A DNA stretch of 64,000 bases. Source: an uncultured Pelagibacteraceae bacterium. Its GTDB lineage: Bacteria; Pseudomonadota; Alphaproteobacteria; Pelagibacterales; Pelagibacteraceae. Each line of letters starts with the position of its first letter. Position 1 is the first letter of the stretch. Positions 1-8,417 of this stretch are shown here, one piece after another. Location: contig CACBXQ010000005.1 in assembly GCA_902543245.1 (NCBI GenBank), forward strand, positions 23,439 to 87,438, read 5' to 3'. The position numbers and the translations under genes are program-made. The notes below the pieces were generated by a model. That model was not told the origin of the DNA. It saw nothing but the letters and a program-made list of their open reading frames with translations, and ran no database searches.

Positions 1-64
1 AAAGAAACTCACTTTGGACTAAAAAACTATTGTTAAATTTACATATTTCGGTTTCAATACACGT

Positions 65-265
65 ATGAGAAATAAACCTGAAACAGCTGAAATGAATAAT
101 GAGACTCCTCAAGACACGTTAAGAAACTCAGCTGCTAAGGTTAACGTTAACGATTTATTGCGTAGAGTAAGAGTAGAACAAAAAAAAGAGAAAAAAGGTA
201 ACATAGCTATAATTGGTGCTATAGCTGTTGCTTGTATTGCAACTGGTATAATACAAAGCTTATAA
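65..265 (+). CDS. small single-pass membrane protein, unknown function
   Basis: This is a 66-residue protein with no family that I recognise. The first about 45 residues are polar and charged, with a basic stretch (RRVRVEQKKEKKG). They are followed by one hydrophobic segment at about residues 47-63 that ends the protein (IAIIGAIAVACIATGII). This is the shape of a tail-anchored or single-pass inner-membrane protein with its basic part in the cytoplasm. It stands alone before a transporter gene on the same strand with a 42-base gap, so the two may be co-transcribed. Length, codon use and a clean ATG make it look like a real gene. The function is unknown. Confidence 0.6.
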   Translation: MRNKPETAEMNNETPQDTLRNSAAKVNVNDLLRRVRVEQKKEKKGNIAIIGAIAVACIATGIIQSL

Positions 266-307
266 TTCTATTATTGATTTCAGTTAGTTAAAAGTCCATA
301 TTGGGTC

Positions 308-1174
308 ATGGAAATAGTAACTTCTATCGCACCATTACTGCTAGCATTAATAATGTTGGGCCTTGGTTTAGAATTAACTATTAATGACTTTAAAAGAGTT
401 CTTCAAACACCAAAAGATTTTTTAGTAGGCTTTTTTTGTCAAATAGTTTTATTACCTATCATTGCATTTGGATTAATAAAATTTTTGAATACACCAATAG
501 AAATAGCAATCGGAGTTATGATTATTGCAGCAGCACCAGGTGGTGTTACTTCAAATGTTTTAACTAAATTTGCTAATGGCGATGTTGCATTGTCAATTTC
601 TTTAACTGCTGTAGTTAGTTTAATAAGTGTAATCTCTGTACCATTTATTGTTTTTACATCTATTGAACTTTTAAATTATGATTTAGCTTCAAATAGTATA
701 TCAATGTTTTCAATCGCAATTAAAATGTTTTTAGTGGTAACATTGCCAGTTATAATTGGAATGTTAATTAGAAGATTTGCTACTAATTTTGTTGATACAA
801 AAATTAAACTTATACAAAATATATCTGTAATTTTATTTATAGTTGCTTTATTTGGAGCTATTTATCAAGAATTAGACAATGTAAGATTTTATTTCTTACA
901 AGCTGGAAAGATTACATTGATATTAAATATTTTGATGATGTTTCTTGGGTACATGTTTGCTAAGTTTTTTGCATCTGGCACGCCACAAAAAAAAAGTATT
1001 GCACTTGAAACTGGTTTACAGAATGGAACATTAGCTATTTTTGTTGCTACACAATTATTTAATGATGTTACTTTTACGATTCCATCTGCAACATACGCAT
1101 TAATAATGTTTGGAACATCTCTTATTTTTGTTGGACTTTTAAGAAAAAAAGATCTTCTCAATCCTTATAGTTAA
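308..1174 (+). CDS. bile acid:sodium symporter (BASS/SBF) family transporter
   Basis: A 288-residue polytopic inner-membrane protein with about nine hydrophobic segments and almost no soluble part. The opening (about residues 10-30, LLLALIMLGLGLELTINDFKR) and the AAAPGGVTSNVLTKFANGD motif near residues 75-95 are typical of the bile acid/sodium symporter family. Members use the sodium gradient to import organic anions such as keto acids, bile-acid-like or sulfonated compounds. The substrate cannot be read from sequence. Its stop overlaps the ATG of the next gene (TAATG), so it is translationally coupled to a DNA-binding protein, which in turn is 2 bases from an iron-sulfur oxidoreductase. This suggests uptake and redox processing of one compound. 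Confidence 0.85.
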   Translation: MEIVTSIAPLLLALIMLGLGLELTINDFKRVLQTPKDFLVGFFCQIVLLPIIAFGLIKFLNTPIEIAIGVMIIAAAPGGVTSNVLTKFANGDVALSISLTAVVSLISVISVPFIVFTSIELLNYDLASNSISMFSIAIKMFLVVTLPVIIGMLIRRFATNFVDTKIKLIQNISVILFIVALFGAIYQELDNVRFYFLQAGKITLILNILMMFLGYMFAKFFASGTPQKKSIALETGLQNGTLAIFVATQLFNDVTFTIPSATYALIMFGTSLIFVGLLRKKDLLNPYS

Positions 1175-2136
1175 TGGCTAAAGATATATTTAACATTTCA
1201 CAACAAGTTCAATTAGAAGAAATAAATAAATCTATAGATAAAAATATGAATGAGTTTATGACTTATTTTTTATATTTTCAAACTTCATGGATGAAAAATG
1301 CTTATTCTTCATTTAAAGATATAGAGAAATATCTTATTTTAGTTTATTTAGTAAATAAAACTTTTGTCACTTATAATAGACATTTTTACAATGTTACTTT
1401 TGATCAATTTTATTCCAATCATGAAATTATATTAGAAAAAATTAGTATTAAAGAAATAATCGATGCATTAGGCATGTCAAAAGAAACAGCCAGAAGAAAA
1501 ATAAATGAATTAAGTAAAGATGGTGTGATTTTAAGAAATTCAAAAAAAATTATAATTAATCAAAAAGCATTTGTGTATCAAAGACCTGATAATCTTTTAG
1601 ATAATTTTTCAGCTTTGACGCAACTTGTTACTAAAAATCTTAACAGCAAACATAAGGTAAATAGATTATCTGTTAAAGATATAAGTAGAGTAATTAGGGC
1701 TAATTTTACTCATTATTGGAATACAGTGCTTGATTATCAATTAAAATATATAAGAACTTTTTTACCAGTTCTTAAAAGTTATGACAGCACACTTATATAT
1801 GCTTTATGCATATCAAATCATAACTATAATTTAAGGAATAAGAGAGATAATACTAAAATAATTGATAGATTTAATTATCCAAATTTTGTGACCGCAAAAG
1901 ATACATCAAAGGGGATAAATTCAACTACAATATCGGACCTTTCAGAGATACCAAGAGCAACAGTTATTAGAAAATTAAAATATATGACAGCAAACGGAAT
2001 ATTAAAAAAAGTGGACAACCTGTATTCTATTACTGGATCTGGTCAAGAATATAATAAAATTCTAAAAATCTATGATAAAAATCAAACTAAAGTAAGGGAA
2101 CTTTTAAGATTAATTATAAATTTATTAAATCAATAA
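1174..2136 (+). CDS. putative transcriptional regulator with two winged-helix domains
   Basis: A 320-residue soluble protein. Two separate winged-helix-like segments can be seen. The first is at about residues 88-130 (ISIKEIIDALGMSKETARRK and the following wing with DGVILRN). The second is at about residues 248-288 (TTISDLSEIPRATVIRKLKY, then ANGILKKVDNLYSIT). Both follow the order recognition helix, S/P-x-x-T-x-x-x-K, then a basic beta wing, as in MarR- or GntR-like folds. The middle about 110 residues are not recognised. It is coupled by overlapping stop/start codons to the upstream carrier and lies 2 bases from the next gene, so it probably controls this small operon. The effector is unknown. 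Confidence 0.6.
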   Translation: MAKDIFNISQQVQLEEINKSIDKNMNEFMTYFLYFQTSWMKNAYSSFKDIEKYLILVYLVNKTFVTYNRHFYNVTFDQFYSNHEIILEKISIKEIIDALGMSKETARRKINELSKDGVILRNSKKIIINQKAFVYQRPDNLLDNFSALTQLVTKNLNSKHKVNRLSVKDISRVIRANFTHYWNTVLDYQLKYIRTFLPVLKSYDSTLIYALCISNHNYNLRNKRDNTKIIDRFNYPNFVTAKDTSKGINSTTISDLSEIPRATVIRKLKYMTANGILKKVDNLYSITGSGQEYNKILKIYDKNQTKVRELLRLIINLLNQ

Positions 2137-2138
2137 TT

Positions 2139-3359
2139 ATGTCAGCTATAAACTCATTATCAGACATTACAGAGAATGGTTTATGTATAGGATGTGGCAT
2201 TTGTCAAAGTATTGCAGGTAACGAAAATATTTCAATATCAATGACAGAAAAAGGACGTCTTGAACCAAAAGAAAATAAACCTTTAAACAAGGAAGTATTT
2301 GATAAAATTAAAAAAACTTGCCCTGGTGTAATTGTTGAAGGCCTTCCTAAAGAGGCTATAGATAATAAATCTAAATATGATTTAGTTTGGGGTTACTATT
2401 TGTCATTATTCTACGCGTGGTCTACCGATAAAGATATCAGATTCAAAAGCTCAACAGGTGGATTATTGAACGGGTTGTCACTTTACTTATTAGAAACTAA
2501 TAAAGTTAAATTTATTTTACATACAGGAACTGATCCAAAAAAACCAATGAGAAGTGTATCTAGGTATAGTTACAATAAGCAAGAATTATTAAATTCAGGA
2601 AGTTGCTCTAGATATGGTCCATCCTCACCATTAGACAAATTTAATGAAGCATTAAATAAAAATGAACAATTTGCTTTTGTGGGTAAACCATGTGATATAA
2701 GTGCGATAAGACAATTATCAAAAATAGACAGAAGAGTTAATGAATTATGTAAATATTTATTAACTTTAGTTTGTGGTGGTTTTGGAGAATTTACAAAATC
2801 TCAAGACTTTATAGATAGCTTTAATGTTAAAGAAGAAGAATTGTCAATTTTTAGATATAGGGGATATGGCAATCCAGGTAAAATGTATATAAAAACTAAT
2901 TCTGGAGAAGAGCATGATAAAGAATACAATTCTTTTTGGGGTGAAGAGTCTACATGGAGAGTGCCATTTAGATGCAAGATATGTCCAGACGCAATTGGTG
3001 ATAGTTCTGACTTAGCAGCTTTAGATACATGGCCTGGTGGTTCTCCAGTAGGAGAAGACGAAGGTTTTAACGCAGCAATCATTAGAACAAAAAAAGGATA
3101 TGATTTAGTTCATGATGCAAGGGATGCAGGTTATATAAAAATTGGAAATCATCTTAAAATAGAGGATATAAATGATTTTCAACCTCATCAAGTCAGTAAG
3201 AAAAAGGCTGTTTACGCTAGACATCAAGGTATGAAAAATGGAAATCGACCAACTCTAAATACTAAAAATTTAAGAATTAAAGAGCTTTATGATTTAAATA
3301 CTAAGGAGTTTAATGAAAATGAAGCTAAAGGAATTAGTAGCAGATTAACTAAAATTTAA
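2139..3359 (+). CDS. coenzyme F420 hydrogenase/dehydrogenase beta-subunit family iron-sulfur protein
   Basis: A 406-residue protein of the FrhB/FdhB family: iron-sulfur flavoproteins that pass electrons between ferredoxin-like clusters, FAD and a substrate. The N-terminus has C-x2-C-x2-C at residues 16, 19 and 22 plus a Cys-Pro at 61, a 4Fe-4S site. A second cysteine pair near residues 278-281 (CKICPDAIGD), followed by DLAALDTWPGG, matches the second conserved block of the family. Homologues include archaeal F420-reducing enzymes and plant hydroxymethyl-chlorophyll reductase. A SAR11 cell is not expected to use F420, so the substrate is open. It is the third gene of an apparent operon with a carrier and a regulator. 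Confidence 0.8.
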   Translation: MSAINSLSDITENGLCIGCGICQSIAGNENISISMTEKGRLEPKENKPLNKEVFDKIKKTCPGVIVEGLPKEAIDNKSKYDLVWGYYLSLFYAWSTDKDIRFKSSTGGLLNGLSLYLLETNKVKFILHTGTDPKKPMRSVSRYSYNKQELLNSGSCSRYGPSSPLDKFNEALNKNEQFAFVGKPCDISAIRQLSKIDRRVNELCKYLLTLVCGGFGEFTKSQDFIDSFNVKEEELSIFRYRGYGNPGKMYIKTNSGEEHDKEYNSFWGEESTWRVPFRCKICPDAIGDSSDLAALDTWPGGSPVGEDEGFNAAIIRTKKGYDLVHDARDAGYIKIGNHLKIEDINDFQPHQVSKKKAVYARHQGMKNGNRPTLNTKNLRIKELYDLNTKEFNENEAKGISSRLTKI

Positions 3360-3372
3360 ATAAGATTAAGTG

Positions 3373-3441
3373 ATGAAATATATTTTATTAGGTATGGCTT
3401 TAGCTTTTGCAATGTATCTTGCAGATAAATACATATTGTAA
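3373..3441 (+). CDS. possible 22-residue hydrophobic peptide
   Basis: A short reading frame, ATG to TAA, encodes MKYILLGMALAFAMYLADKYIL. It is a lysine followed by one hydrophobic helix and a charged end, as in known small bacterial membrane peptides. It starts 13 bases after the preceding gene and is on the same strand. No strong Shine-Dalgarno sequence is visible upstream. Short hydrophobic frames arise by chance in AT-rich DNA, so it is only a candidate. Conservation of the frame in related genomes would decide. Confidence 0.3.
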   Translation: MKYILLGMALAFAMYLADKYIL

Positions 3442-3448
3442 CAGTTAA

Positions 3449-3484
3449 TGTGATAAAATAGCAGTTGATATCTATTTTATCATA
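3449..3484 (+). promoter_or_regulatory. inverted repeat in the tldD leader
   Basis: Two perfectly complementary 11-base arms (TGATAAAATAG at 3451-3461 and CTATTTTATCA at 3472-3482) are separated by 10 bases and extended by one G-T and one T-A pair. The element lies between the preceding frame and the tldD start, ending 14 bases before the ATG. There is no T-run behind it, so it is not a standard terminator. It could be a leader hairpin or a two-fold operator. Confidence 0.5.
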
Positions 3485-3498
3485 ACTAAATCTATCGA

Positions 3499-4911
3499 AT
3501 GTCAAATTTTTTCCAAAATAGCGATATTGATGTAAATAAAGCTGAAAAAATAGTTTCAGATACTCTTAACAAGTGCGATGATGGCGAATTGTATTTAGAA
3601 GACTCGAAATCTGAATCTATATTATTAGATGATAATAAAATTAAAAGCTCTAATTATACAACTGATCTAGGATATGGATTTAGAGCAATAACAGGTGATG
3701 TTGTGGCATATTCTCATTCAAATGAGATCTCCAATAAATCGTTAAAAAGTTCAAGTGAAAATTTAAAATCCTCTCATAAAAGCAATATTGGTTCATACAA
3801 TTCAGACATTAAAAAAACTAATCAAAAATTTTATAGTGATGTTGATCCTATTGAAACTAAATCTTTATCATCAAAAATAGAGTTGCTAAATAAAATAAAT
3901 GAATATGCCAGATCAAAAGATAGATCTGTAAAACAAGTTACCGCAAGTTTTTTAGGAGAGAAGAAAGATATTGAAATTTTAAGATCTGGAGGTGAGTTAC
4001 TAAAAGATACAAGACCATTAGTGAGAATTAATGTTTCAGTTATGGTTGAAAAAAAAGGAAGAAAAGAAACAGGAGTTTATGGAATTGGAGGAAGACAATC
4101 ATATGATGATTATCTAGTAAATGATAATTGGAAAAAAGTTTGTGATGAAGCCTTTAGAATTGCATCTACTAACCTGGAAAGCAAACCATCACCAGCTGGA
4201 GAAATGCAAGTAGTCTTAGGACCAGGTTGGCCTGCAATTTTAATTCATGAAGCTGTAGGACATGGCCTAGAGGGAGATTTTAACAGAAAAAAAACTTCTG
4301 CATTTCACGATCTTGTTGGAAAAAAAGTTGCTAGTGATGGAGTTACAATCATAGACGATGGAACAATTGAAAATAGAAGAGGAAGTTTAAATATTGATGA
4401 CGAAGGAACTCCTACCGAAAAAACAGTGTTAATAGAAAATGGAATTTTAAAAAATTTTATGCAGGATAGAATGAATGCAAGATTAATGAATACAAAATCA
4501 ACAGGAAACGGAAGAAGAGAAAGCTACAAACATATTGTTATGCCGAGAATGAGAAATACAATTATGCTTGGAGGAAATAATACTCAAGAAGAGATGATAA
4601 AATCAGTAAATAAAGGAATTTTTGCCGTTAGTTTTGGAGGAGGTCAAGTTGATATTACTTCTGGTAAATTTGTATTTAACTGTACTGAAGCTTACGAAAT
4701 AATTAATGGTAAAATTGGATCACCAATTAAAGGAGCTACATTAATTGGAGATGGTCCATCATCTTTAAAAGAAGTTTTAATGGTTGGAAATGATATGATG
4801 ATGGATCCTGGTATTGGCACTTGTGGAAAGGCTGGACAAGGAGTACCTGTGGGTGTTGGCCAACCATCTCTACTTATAAATAAAATGACTGTTGGTGGTA
4901 CAAAAATTTAA
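3499..4911 (+). CDS. tldD: TldD metallopeptidase subunit
   Basis: 470 residues, the usual length for TldD of the TldD/PmbA family. With TldE it forms a cytoplasmic zinc protease that degrades unfolded peptides and trims some modified peptides, such as microcin precursors, in E. coli. The zinc motif H-E-x3-H is present at residues 250-255 (HEAVGHGLEGD), and a late cysteine block (IGTCGKAGQGVPVGVGQP) supplies the usual C-terminal site. The N-terminal part (SESILLDDNKI, YGFRA) is also typical. The gene for the partner follows after 4 bases. No peptide-modification genes are visible nearby, so a general peptide-turnover role is likeliest. An inverted repeat occupies its leader. Confidence 0.93.
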   Translation: MSNFFQNSDIDVNKAEKIVSDTLNKCDDGELYLEDSKSESILLDDNKIKSSNYTTDLGYGFRAITGDVVAYSHSNEISNKSLKSSSENLKSSHKSNIGSYNSDIKKTNQKFYSDVDPIETKSLSSKIELLNKINEYARSKDRSVKQVTASFLGEKKDIEILRSGGELLKDTRPLVRINVSVMVEKKGRKETGVYGIGGRQSYDDYLVNDNWKKVCDEAFRIASTNLESKPSPAGEMQVVLGPGWPAILIHEAVGHGLEGDFNRKKTSAFHDLVGKKVASDGVTIIDDGTIENRRGSLNIDDEGTPTEKTVLIENGILKNFMQDRMNARLMNTKSTGNGRRESYKHIVMPRMRNTIMLGGNNTQEEMIKSVNKGIFAVSFGGGQVDITSGKFVFNCTEAYEIINGKIGSPIKGATLIGDGPSSLKEVLMVGNDMMMDPGIGTCGKAGQGVPVGVGQPSLLINKMTVGGTKI

Positions 4912-4915
4912 CCGC

Positions 4916-6235
4916 ATGATTAAAAACGAAGATTATCTAAATAAGGTTGCTGAAAGATGTTTATCTAAAGCAAAAAAATTAGGAGCAACCGACGCCAGTG
5001 CAATAGTGGTGAATTCTGTTTCAGAAAATATAAATATCAGAAATAAAAAAATTGATGGTTCTGAAAGGTCTGAAAGTTTAGGAATTAACTTAACAACATA
5101 TATAAATAAAAAAAAATCATCAATATCCTCATCTAATTTAAACGAGAAGAGTATAGATAGCCTTGTTGAAAGATGTTTTGAGGCAACAAAAGTAACTCCT
5201 GAAGATGAATTGAACTCCTTACCAGATAAAGAATTACACTTTCAAGGTCAAAAAAAACTAAATCTTTTTGATGAAACAGAAATCAACAACGAAAAAAAAA
5301 TTAATTTTATTAGAGAAGCTGAAGATGAGGCGTTCTCAAATCCACAAATTGTAAATACAAATGGTTCTGCATTTAGCCAAGTTAAATCTAATTTCATATT
5401 ATCAAATTCAAATGGTTTTTCTGATGGATATAAAACTTCACAATTTACTGCATATTGTGAGGTTGTATCAAAAAATAATGGTAGTATGGAAAGAGATTAT
5501 GAATATACAAGTAAAAGATTTTATAATGATTTGTTAAGCCCTAAGAAAATTGGGAATAGAGCTGCAGAATTAGCAGTAAATAAACTTAATCCAAGAAAAA
5601 TAAAAAGTGAAAAAATGAATATTGTATTTGATAAGAGAATATCAAAAAACTTCTTATCATATTTTTCAAATGCTATTCATTCAAGCGCAATTGCAAAAGG
5701 AACAACTTTTTTAAAAGATAAAATTGAAAAGAAAATATTTAATGAAAAAATTAATATCACCGATAAGGGAGATATTGAAAAGGCTAATGGATCAAAGTAT
5801 TTTGATAATGAAGGTGTTGAGGTAAAAGAATTGACATTAGTTAAAGATGGTATTCTAAAAAATTATTTAATTGATACTTATAATGGAAAAAAAATAAATA
5901 AAAAATCTAATGGAAGATCTGGTGGTTCTACTAATTTATATTTTGAAAATGGAGATATTAACTATGAAGATTTAATAAAATCTGATGAAAAAATGCTATA
6001 TATTAATGAAACCATTGGTCATGGTACAAATCTGATAACTGGGGATTATTCAGTTGGTGCCTCTGGTAGAATGATCGAAAATGGTGAATTATTATATCCA
6101 GTGAGCGAAATCACAATTGCTGGAAATTTAAATAGTATTTTTCAAAATATTGTTCTAGCTAATGATTTAGAATTAAACTATTCAACAAATTCACCAACCA
6201 TGTTAGTTACAGGTATGACTGTGGGAGGTAGATAA
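4916..6235 (+). CDS. tldE: TldE/PmbA metallopeptidase partner subunit
   Basis: 439 residues from the ATG chosen here. An in-frame TTG lies 24 bases upstream but inside tldD, and the ATG gives the normal N-terminus. The family-typical stretch YSVGASGRMIENGELLYPVSEITIAGNL lies near the end (quoted here as the pieces YSVGASG and PVSEITIAGNL). It lacks the H-E-x3-H zinc motif, as expected for the non-catalytic half of the TldD/TldE heterodimer. It is directly behind tldD, so equimolar expression is likely. The next gene begins at the base after its stop codon plus one, so the operon may continue. Confidence 0.9.
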   Translation: MIKNEDYLNKVAERCLSKAKKLGATDASAIVVNSVSENINIRNKKIDGSERSESLGINLTTYINKKKSSISSSNLNEKSIDSLVERCFEATKVTPEDELNSLPDKELHFQGQKKLNLFDETEINNEKKINFIREAEDEAFSNPQIVNTNGSAFSQVKSNFILSNSNGFSDGYKTSQFTAYCEVVSKNNGSMERDYEYTSKRFYNDLLSPKKIGNRAAELAVNKLNPRKIKSEKMNIVFDKRISKNFLSYFSNAIHSSAIAKGTTFLKDKIEKKIFNEKINITDKGDIEKANGSKYFDNEGVEVKELTLVKDGILKNYLIDTYNGKKINKKSNGRSGGSTNLYFENGDINYEDLIKSDEKMLYINETIGHGTNLITGDYSVGASGRMIENGELLYPVSEITIAGNLNSIFQNIVLANDLELNYSTNSPTMLVTGMTVGGR

Positions 6236-6236
6236 T

Positions 6237-6419
6237 TTGAATCCTACAGATATATTACTTAGTATAGCAATTGTTGGTATTTACACACTAATATACGTTT
6301 ATCTGAAATCAAAATATAACAAAAATCAAATTATCATTAAATTATTTTGTGAAGGTTTTGTTATTGCTACAATAATTACTGGAATTTTGTATTATTTAAT
6401 TAAATATATTGGTTCATAA
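6237..6419 (+). CDS. small two-helix membrane protein, unknown function
   Basis: A 60-residue frame that starts with TTG, one base after the stop of tldE. It has two hydrophobic helices at about residues 6-23 and 38-57 with a lysine/asparagine-rich turn between them (KSKYNKNQ). No family is recognised. The tight packing behind tldE and ahead of the cupin gene argues that it is a real operon member. The TTG start is the only early start available, because the next methionine is absent from the frame. Confidence 0.5.
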   Translation: MNPTDILLSIAIVGIYTLIYVYLKSKYNKNQIIIKLFCEGFVIATIITGILYYLIKYIGS

Positions 6420-6428
6420 AACATTTTA

Positions 6429-6836
6429 ATGAGTATTACTAAATCTTTAATTAAAGATCATAAGATGATACCCCATCCAGAAGGTGGTCATTATGTTGAG
6501 GTTTTCAAAAATAAAGATGTCAGTCATATTTACTTCTTACTAGACGAACATGAACATTCACACTGGCATCGAATAACTAAAAATGAAACTTTACACTTTT
6601 ACTTAGGAAGCCCTTTAATAATTTTTACTTCAAAAGATGGTAAAGATTTTCAGTCTATTGAGATTGGCTCAAAAAATAAATTTATATTATGTGTGGAAAA
6701 AAATACTTGGTTTGCTATGAAACCAAAAGGCTCTTTTAGTTTAATTGGGTGTACCGTTGCACCAGCTTTTGAATTTAGTGATTTAGAGCTAGCACCAAAA
6801 GATTGGAAACCAACTAAATTTAATATCATTTTATAA
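6429..6836 (+). CDS. cupin family protein (DUF985 type)
   Basis: 135 residues, matching the short single-domain DUF985 cupins. The opening HPEGGHYVEVFK is characteristic, and the histidine-rich strand at about residues 38-50 (LDEHEHSHWHRITKNE) holds probable metal ligands in the beta barrel. Other members resemble sugar-nucleotide epimerase-like barrels, but no reaction is established for the group. The gene follows the small membrane protein by 9 bases and is the last gene before the tRNA. The function is unknown beyond the fold. Confidence 0.75.
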   Translation: MSITKSLIKDHKMIPHPEGGHYVEVFKNKDVSHIYFLLDEHEHSHWHRITKNETLHFYLGSPLIIFTSKDGKDFQSIEIGSKNKFILCVEKNTWFAMKPKGSFSLIGCTVAPAFEFSDLELAPKDWKPTKFNIIL

Positions 6837-6873
6837 AAAACCTTATCGTATAAAAAAATATTTTAAACAAAAC

Positions 6874-6905
6874 TTGTTTGAAATAAATAATAAAAGTAGT
6901 ATAAA
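6874..6905 (+). promoter_or_regulatory. probable sigma-70 promoter of the tRNA gene
   Basis: TTGTTT at 6874-6879 is separated by 17 bases from TAGTAT at 6897-6902. An overlapping alternative is TTGAAA (6878-6883), 16 bases, TATAAA (6900-6905). Either would place the start of transcription about 10-15 bases before the tRNA. The AT-rich background weakens the call. Confidence 0.45.
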
Positions 6906-6921
6906 CCAACAAATATTTATT

Positions 6922-6998
6922 GGCGGGGTAGCTCAGTTGGTTAGAGCGCAGGACTCATAAGCCTGAGGTCAGTGGTTCGATCCCACTTCCCGCTACCA
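6922..6998 (+). tRNA. tRNA with CAU anticodon, probably elongator tRNA-Met
   Basis: A 77-base cloverleaf with an encoded CCA. The acceptor is GGCGGGG paired to TCCCGCT (two G-U pairs, first and last), the D arm is GCTC/GAGC, the T arm is AGTGG-TTCGATC-CCACT, and the anticodon loop is CTCATAA. The GGCGGxGTAGCTCAGTTGG start fits elongator tRNA-Met of alphaproteobacteria. A tRNA-Ile2 read through lysidine has the same anticodon and cannot be excluded by eye. The first C-1 G-72-type mismatch expected of the initiator is absent. The pair closing the anticodon loop is an A-G mismatch. The 3' end abuts the stop codon of the convergent amidase gene. Confidence 0.92.
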
Positions 6999-8411
6999 CT
7001 AAAATCTTGGTTTTGTTTTTGAATAATTAAAAACTTCCTCATATTTTTTTGCAAATGAAAAAACTTTTAAGTCATCACCTTTTTTTCCAATAATTTGAAT
7101 TCCCATAGGAGAACCATTTTTATTAAAACCAATTGGTATACTAACAGTGGGTAGCTCCAACAAACTAGACATTATAAATATTTCCAACCATCTATGATAG
7201 GTGTCTAGTTTTTTATTATTTAATTCAGAAGGATATTGAATTTTTTTATCAAAGGGAAAAATCTGCGCCGATGGCAATGCTAAAAAATCAAACTTATCAA
7301 ATAATTTTCCTACTTGATTAAAACAGTCGAGTTTTTGTTTCATGGCAATATCAATATCATCATCTTTAATTTTTGATCCTTTCTTATATTCCCATATAGC
7401 TTCTTCAGTCATATCATCGATTTTTTTAATATTCATAGCCAAAGTATCATTATAAATACTTTTTGATCTTAAGCAGATCCAACTTTCCCATAGATAATCC
7501 ACATTAATTTTAATATCAGGTAAAACTATTGATAAATTATTTTTTTCTAATTCTTTAAGTTTTTTATTACACATGTCTTCGATTCCATCCTCTAATTCAT
7601 AGTTATTATACATATCAGACAACCAGCAAATTTTTGTTTTAGAAAATTCATTGTCATTTAATTCACAATCATAAAATTTTCCTTGTATATTAAAAGAAAG
7701 TGGATCATTTTTATGTTTACCTACAACAGTATCTAAAAAATAAGACATGTCGTCAGGTGTTCTCCCAAAACATCCAGGTGTTGTAAGTATCGGTAGTTTT
7801 TTGTCATGACCTGATCTATCTGATGGAATTAGTCCTGGCGTTGGTCTAAATCCATAAATGTTTGCAAAGGCTGCAGGTCCTCGACAAGATCCCATTTGAT
7901 CTGTACCGTCAGCAAATGGTAACATACCAGCAGCAACAGCTGAACTTGCTCCGCCACTTGAACCAGCAGCAGATTTTGAAAAATCATAAACATTAGAAGT
8001 TGGTCCAAATAATCTGTTTATAGTATGACCTCCAACACCTAATTCTGCAGTATTAGTTTTTCCAATTATAATTACCCCTTTATTAATCAAACGATCAACA
8101 AATAAGGAGTTTTTTTTAGGTAAATAATTTTTAGTACCCTTATATCCATATGTTGTTGGAAGACCAGACACATCTGATAAATCCTTAATTGCAATAGGTA
8201 ACCCACAAAGCATACTTGATTTATCCTTTTGTTCATCTTTTTTTTCAGCTTCATCTAAAATTTCATTTTCATCTTTAAGAGACACAATTGCATTTAATTT
8301 TGGATTGATATTATTGATTTTTTCTAGGTAATATTTGTTAAGTTCTTTAATTGATATTTCTCTATTTTTAATTAAAAAAATTAATTCTTTCACTGTTTTA
8401 TTTTCAAACAT
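6999..8411 (-). CDS. amidase signature family hydrolase
   Basis: 470 residues, the normal size for the amidase signature family (GatA, acetamidase, FAAH relatives). The Ser-cisSer-Lys triad is in place: Lys76 in LPIAIKDLSD, Ser151 in SAAGSSGGASS and Ser175 in GTDQMGSCRGPAA. It hydrolyses a carboxamide in the cytoplasm. It is unlikely to be GatA because no gatB or gatC is adjacent and the substrate pocket sequences differ. It lies 6 bases behind an iron alcohol dehydrogenase and is clearly co-transcribed with it, which hints at a catabolic role for an amide or amino alcohol. The substrate is unknown. Its stop codon touches the tRNA gene. Confidence 0.85.
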   Translation of the reverse strand: MFENKTVKELIFLIKNREISIKELNKYYLEKINNINPKLNAIVSLKDENEILDEAEKKDEQKDKSSMLCGLPIAIKDLSDVSGLPTTYGYKGTKNYLPKKNSLFVDRLINKGVIIIGKTNTAELGVGGHTINRLFGPTSNVYDFSKSAAGSSGGASSAVAAGMLPFADGTDQMGSCRGPAAFANIYGFRPTPGLIPSDRSGHDKKLPILTTPGCFGRTPDDMSYFLDTVVGKHKNDPLSFNIQGKFYDCELNDNEFSKTKICWLSDMYNNYELEDGIEDMCNKKLKELEKNNLSIVLPDIKINVDYLWESWICLRSKSIYNDTLAMNIKKIDDMTEEAIWEYKKGSKIKDDDIDIAMKQKLDCFNQVGKLFDKFDFLALPSAQIFPFDKKIQYPSELNNKKLDTYHRWLEIFIMSSLLELPTVSIPIGFNKNGSPMGIQIIGKKGDDLKVFSFAKKYEEVFNYSKTKPRF

Positions 8412-8417
8412 CAGCTT

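Noticed and set aside
6999..8411. Amidase as the GatA subunit of the tRNA amidotransferase
   Set aside because: No gatB or gatC is adjacent, and the operon partner is an alcohol dehydrogenase. A general amidase fits better.
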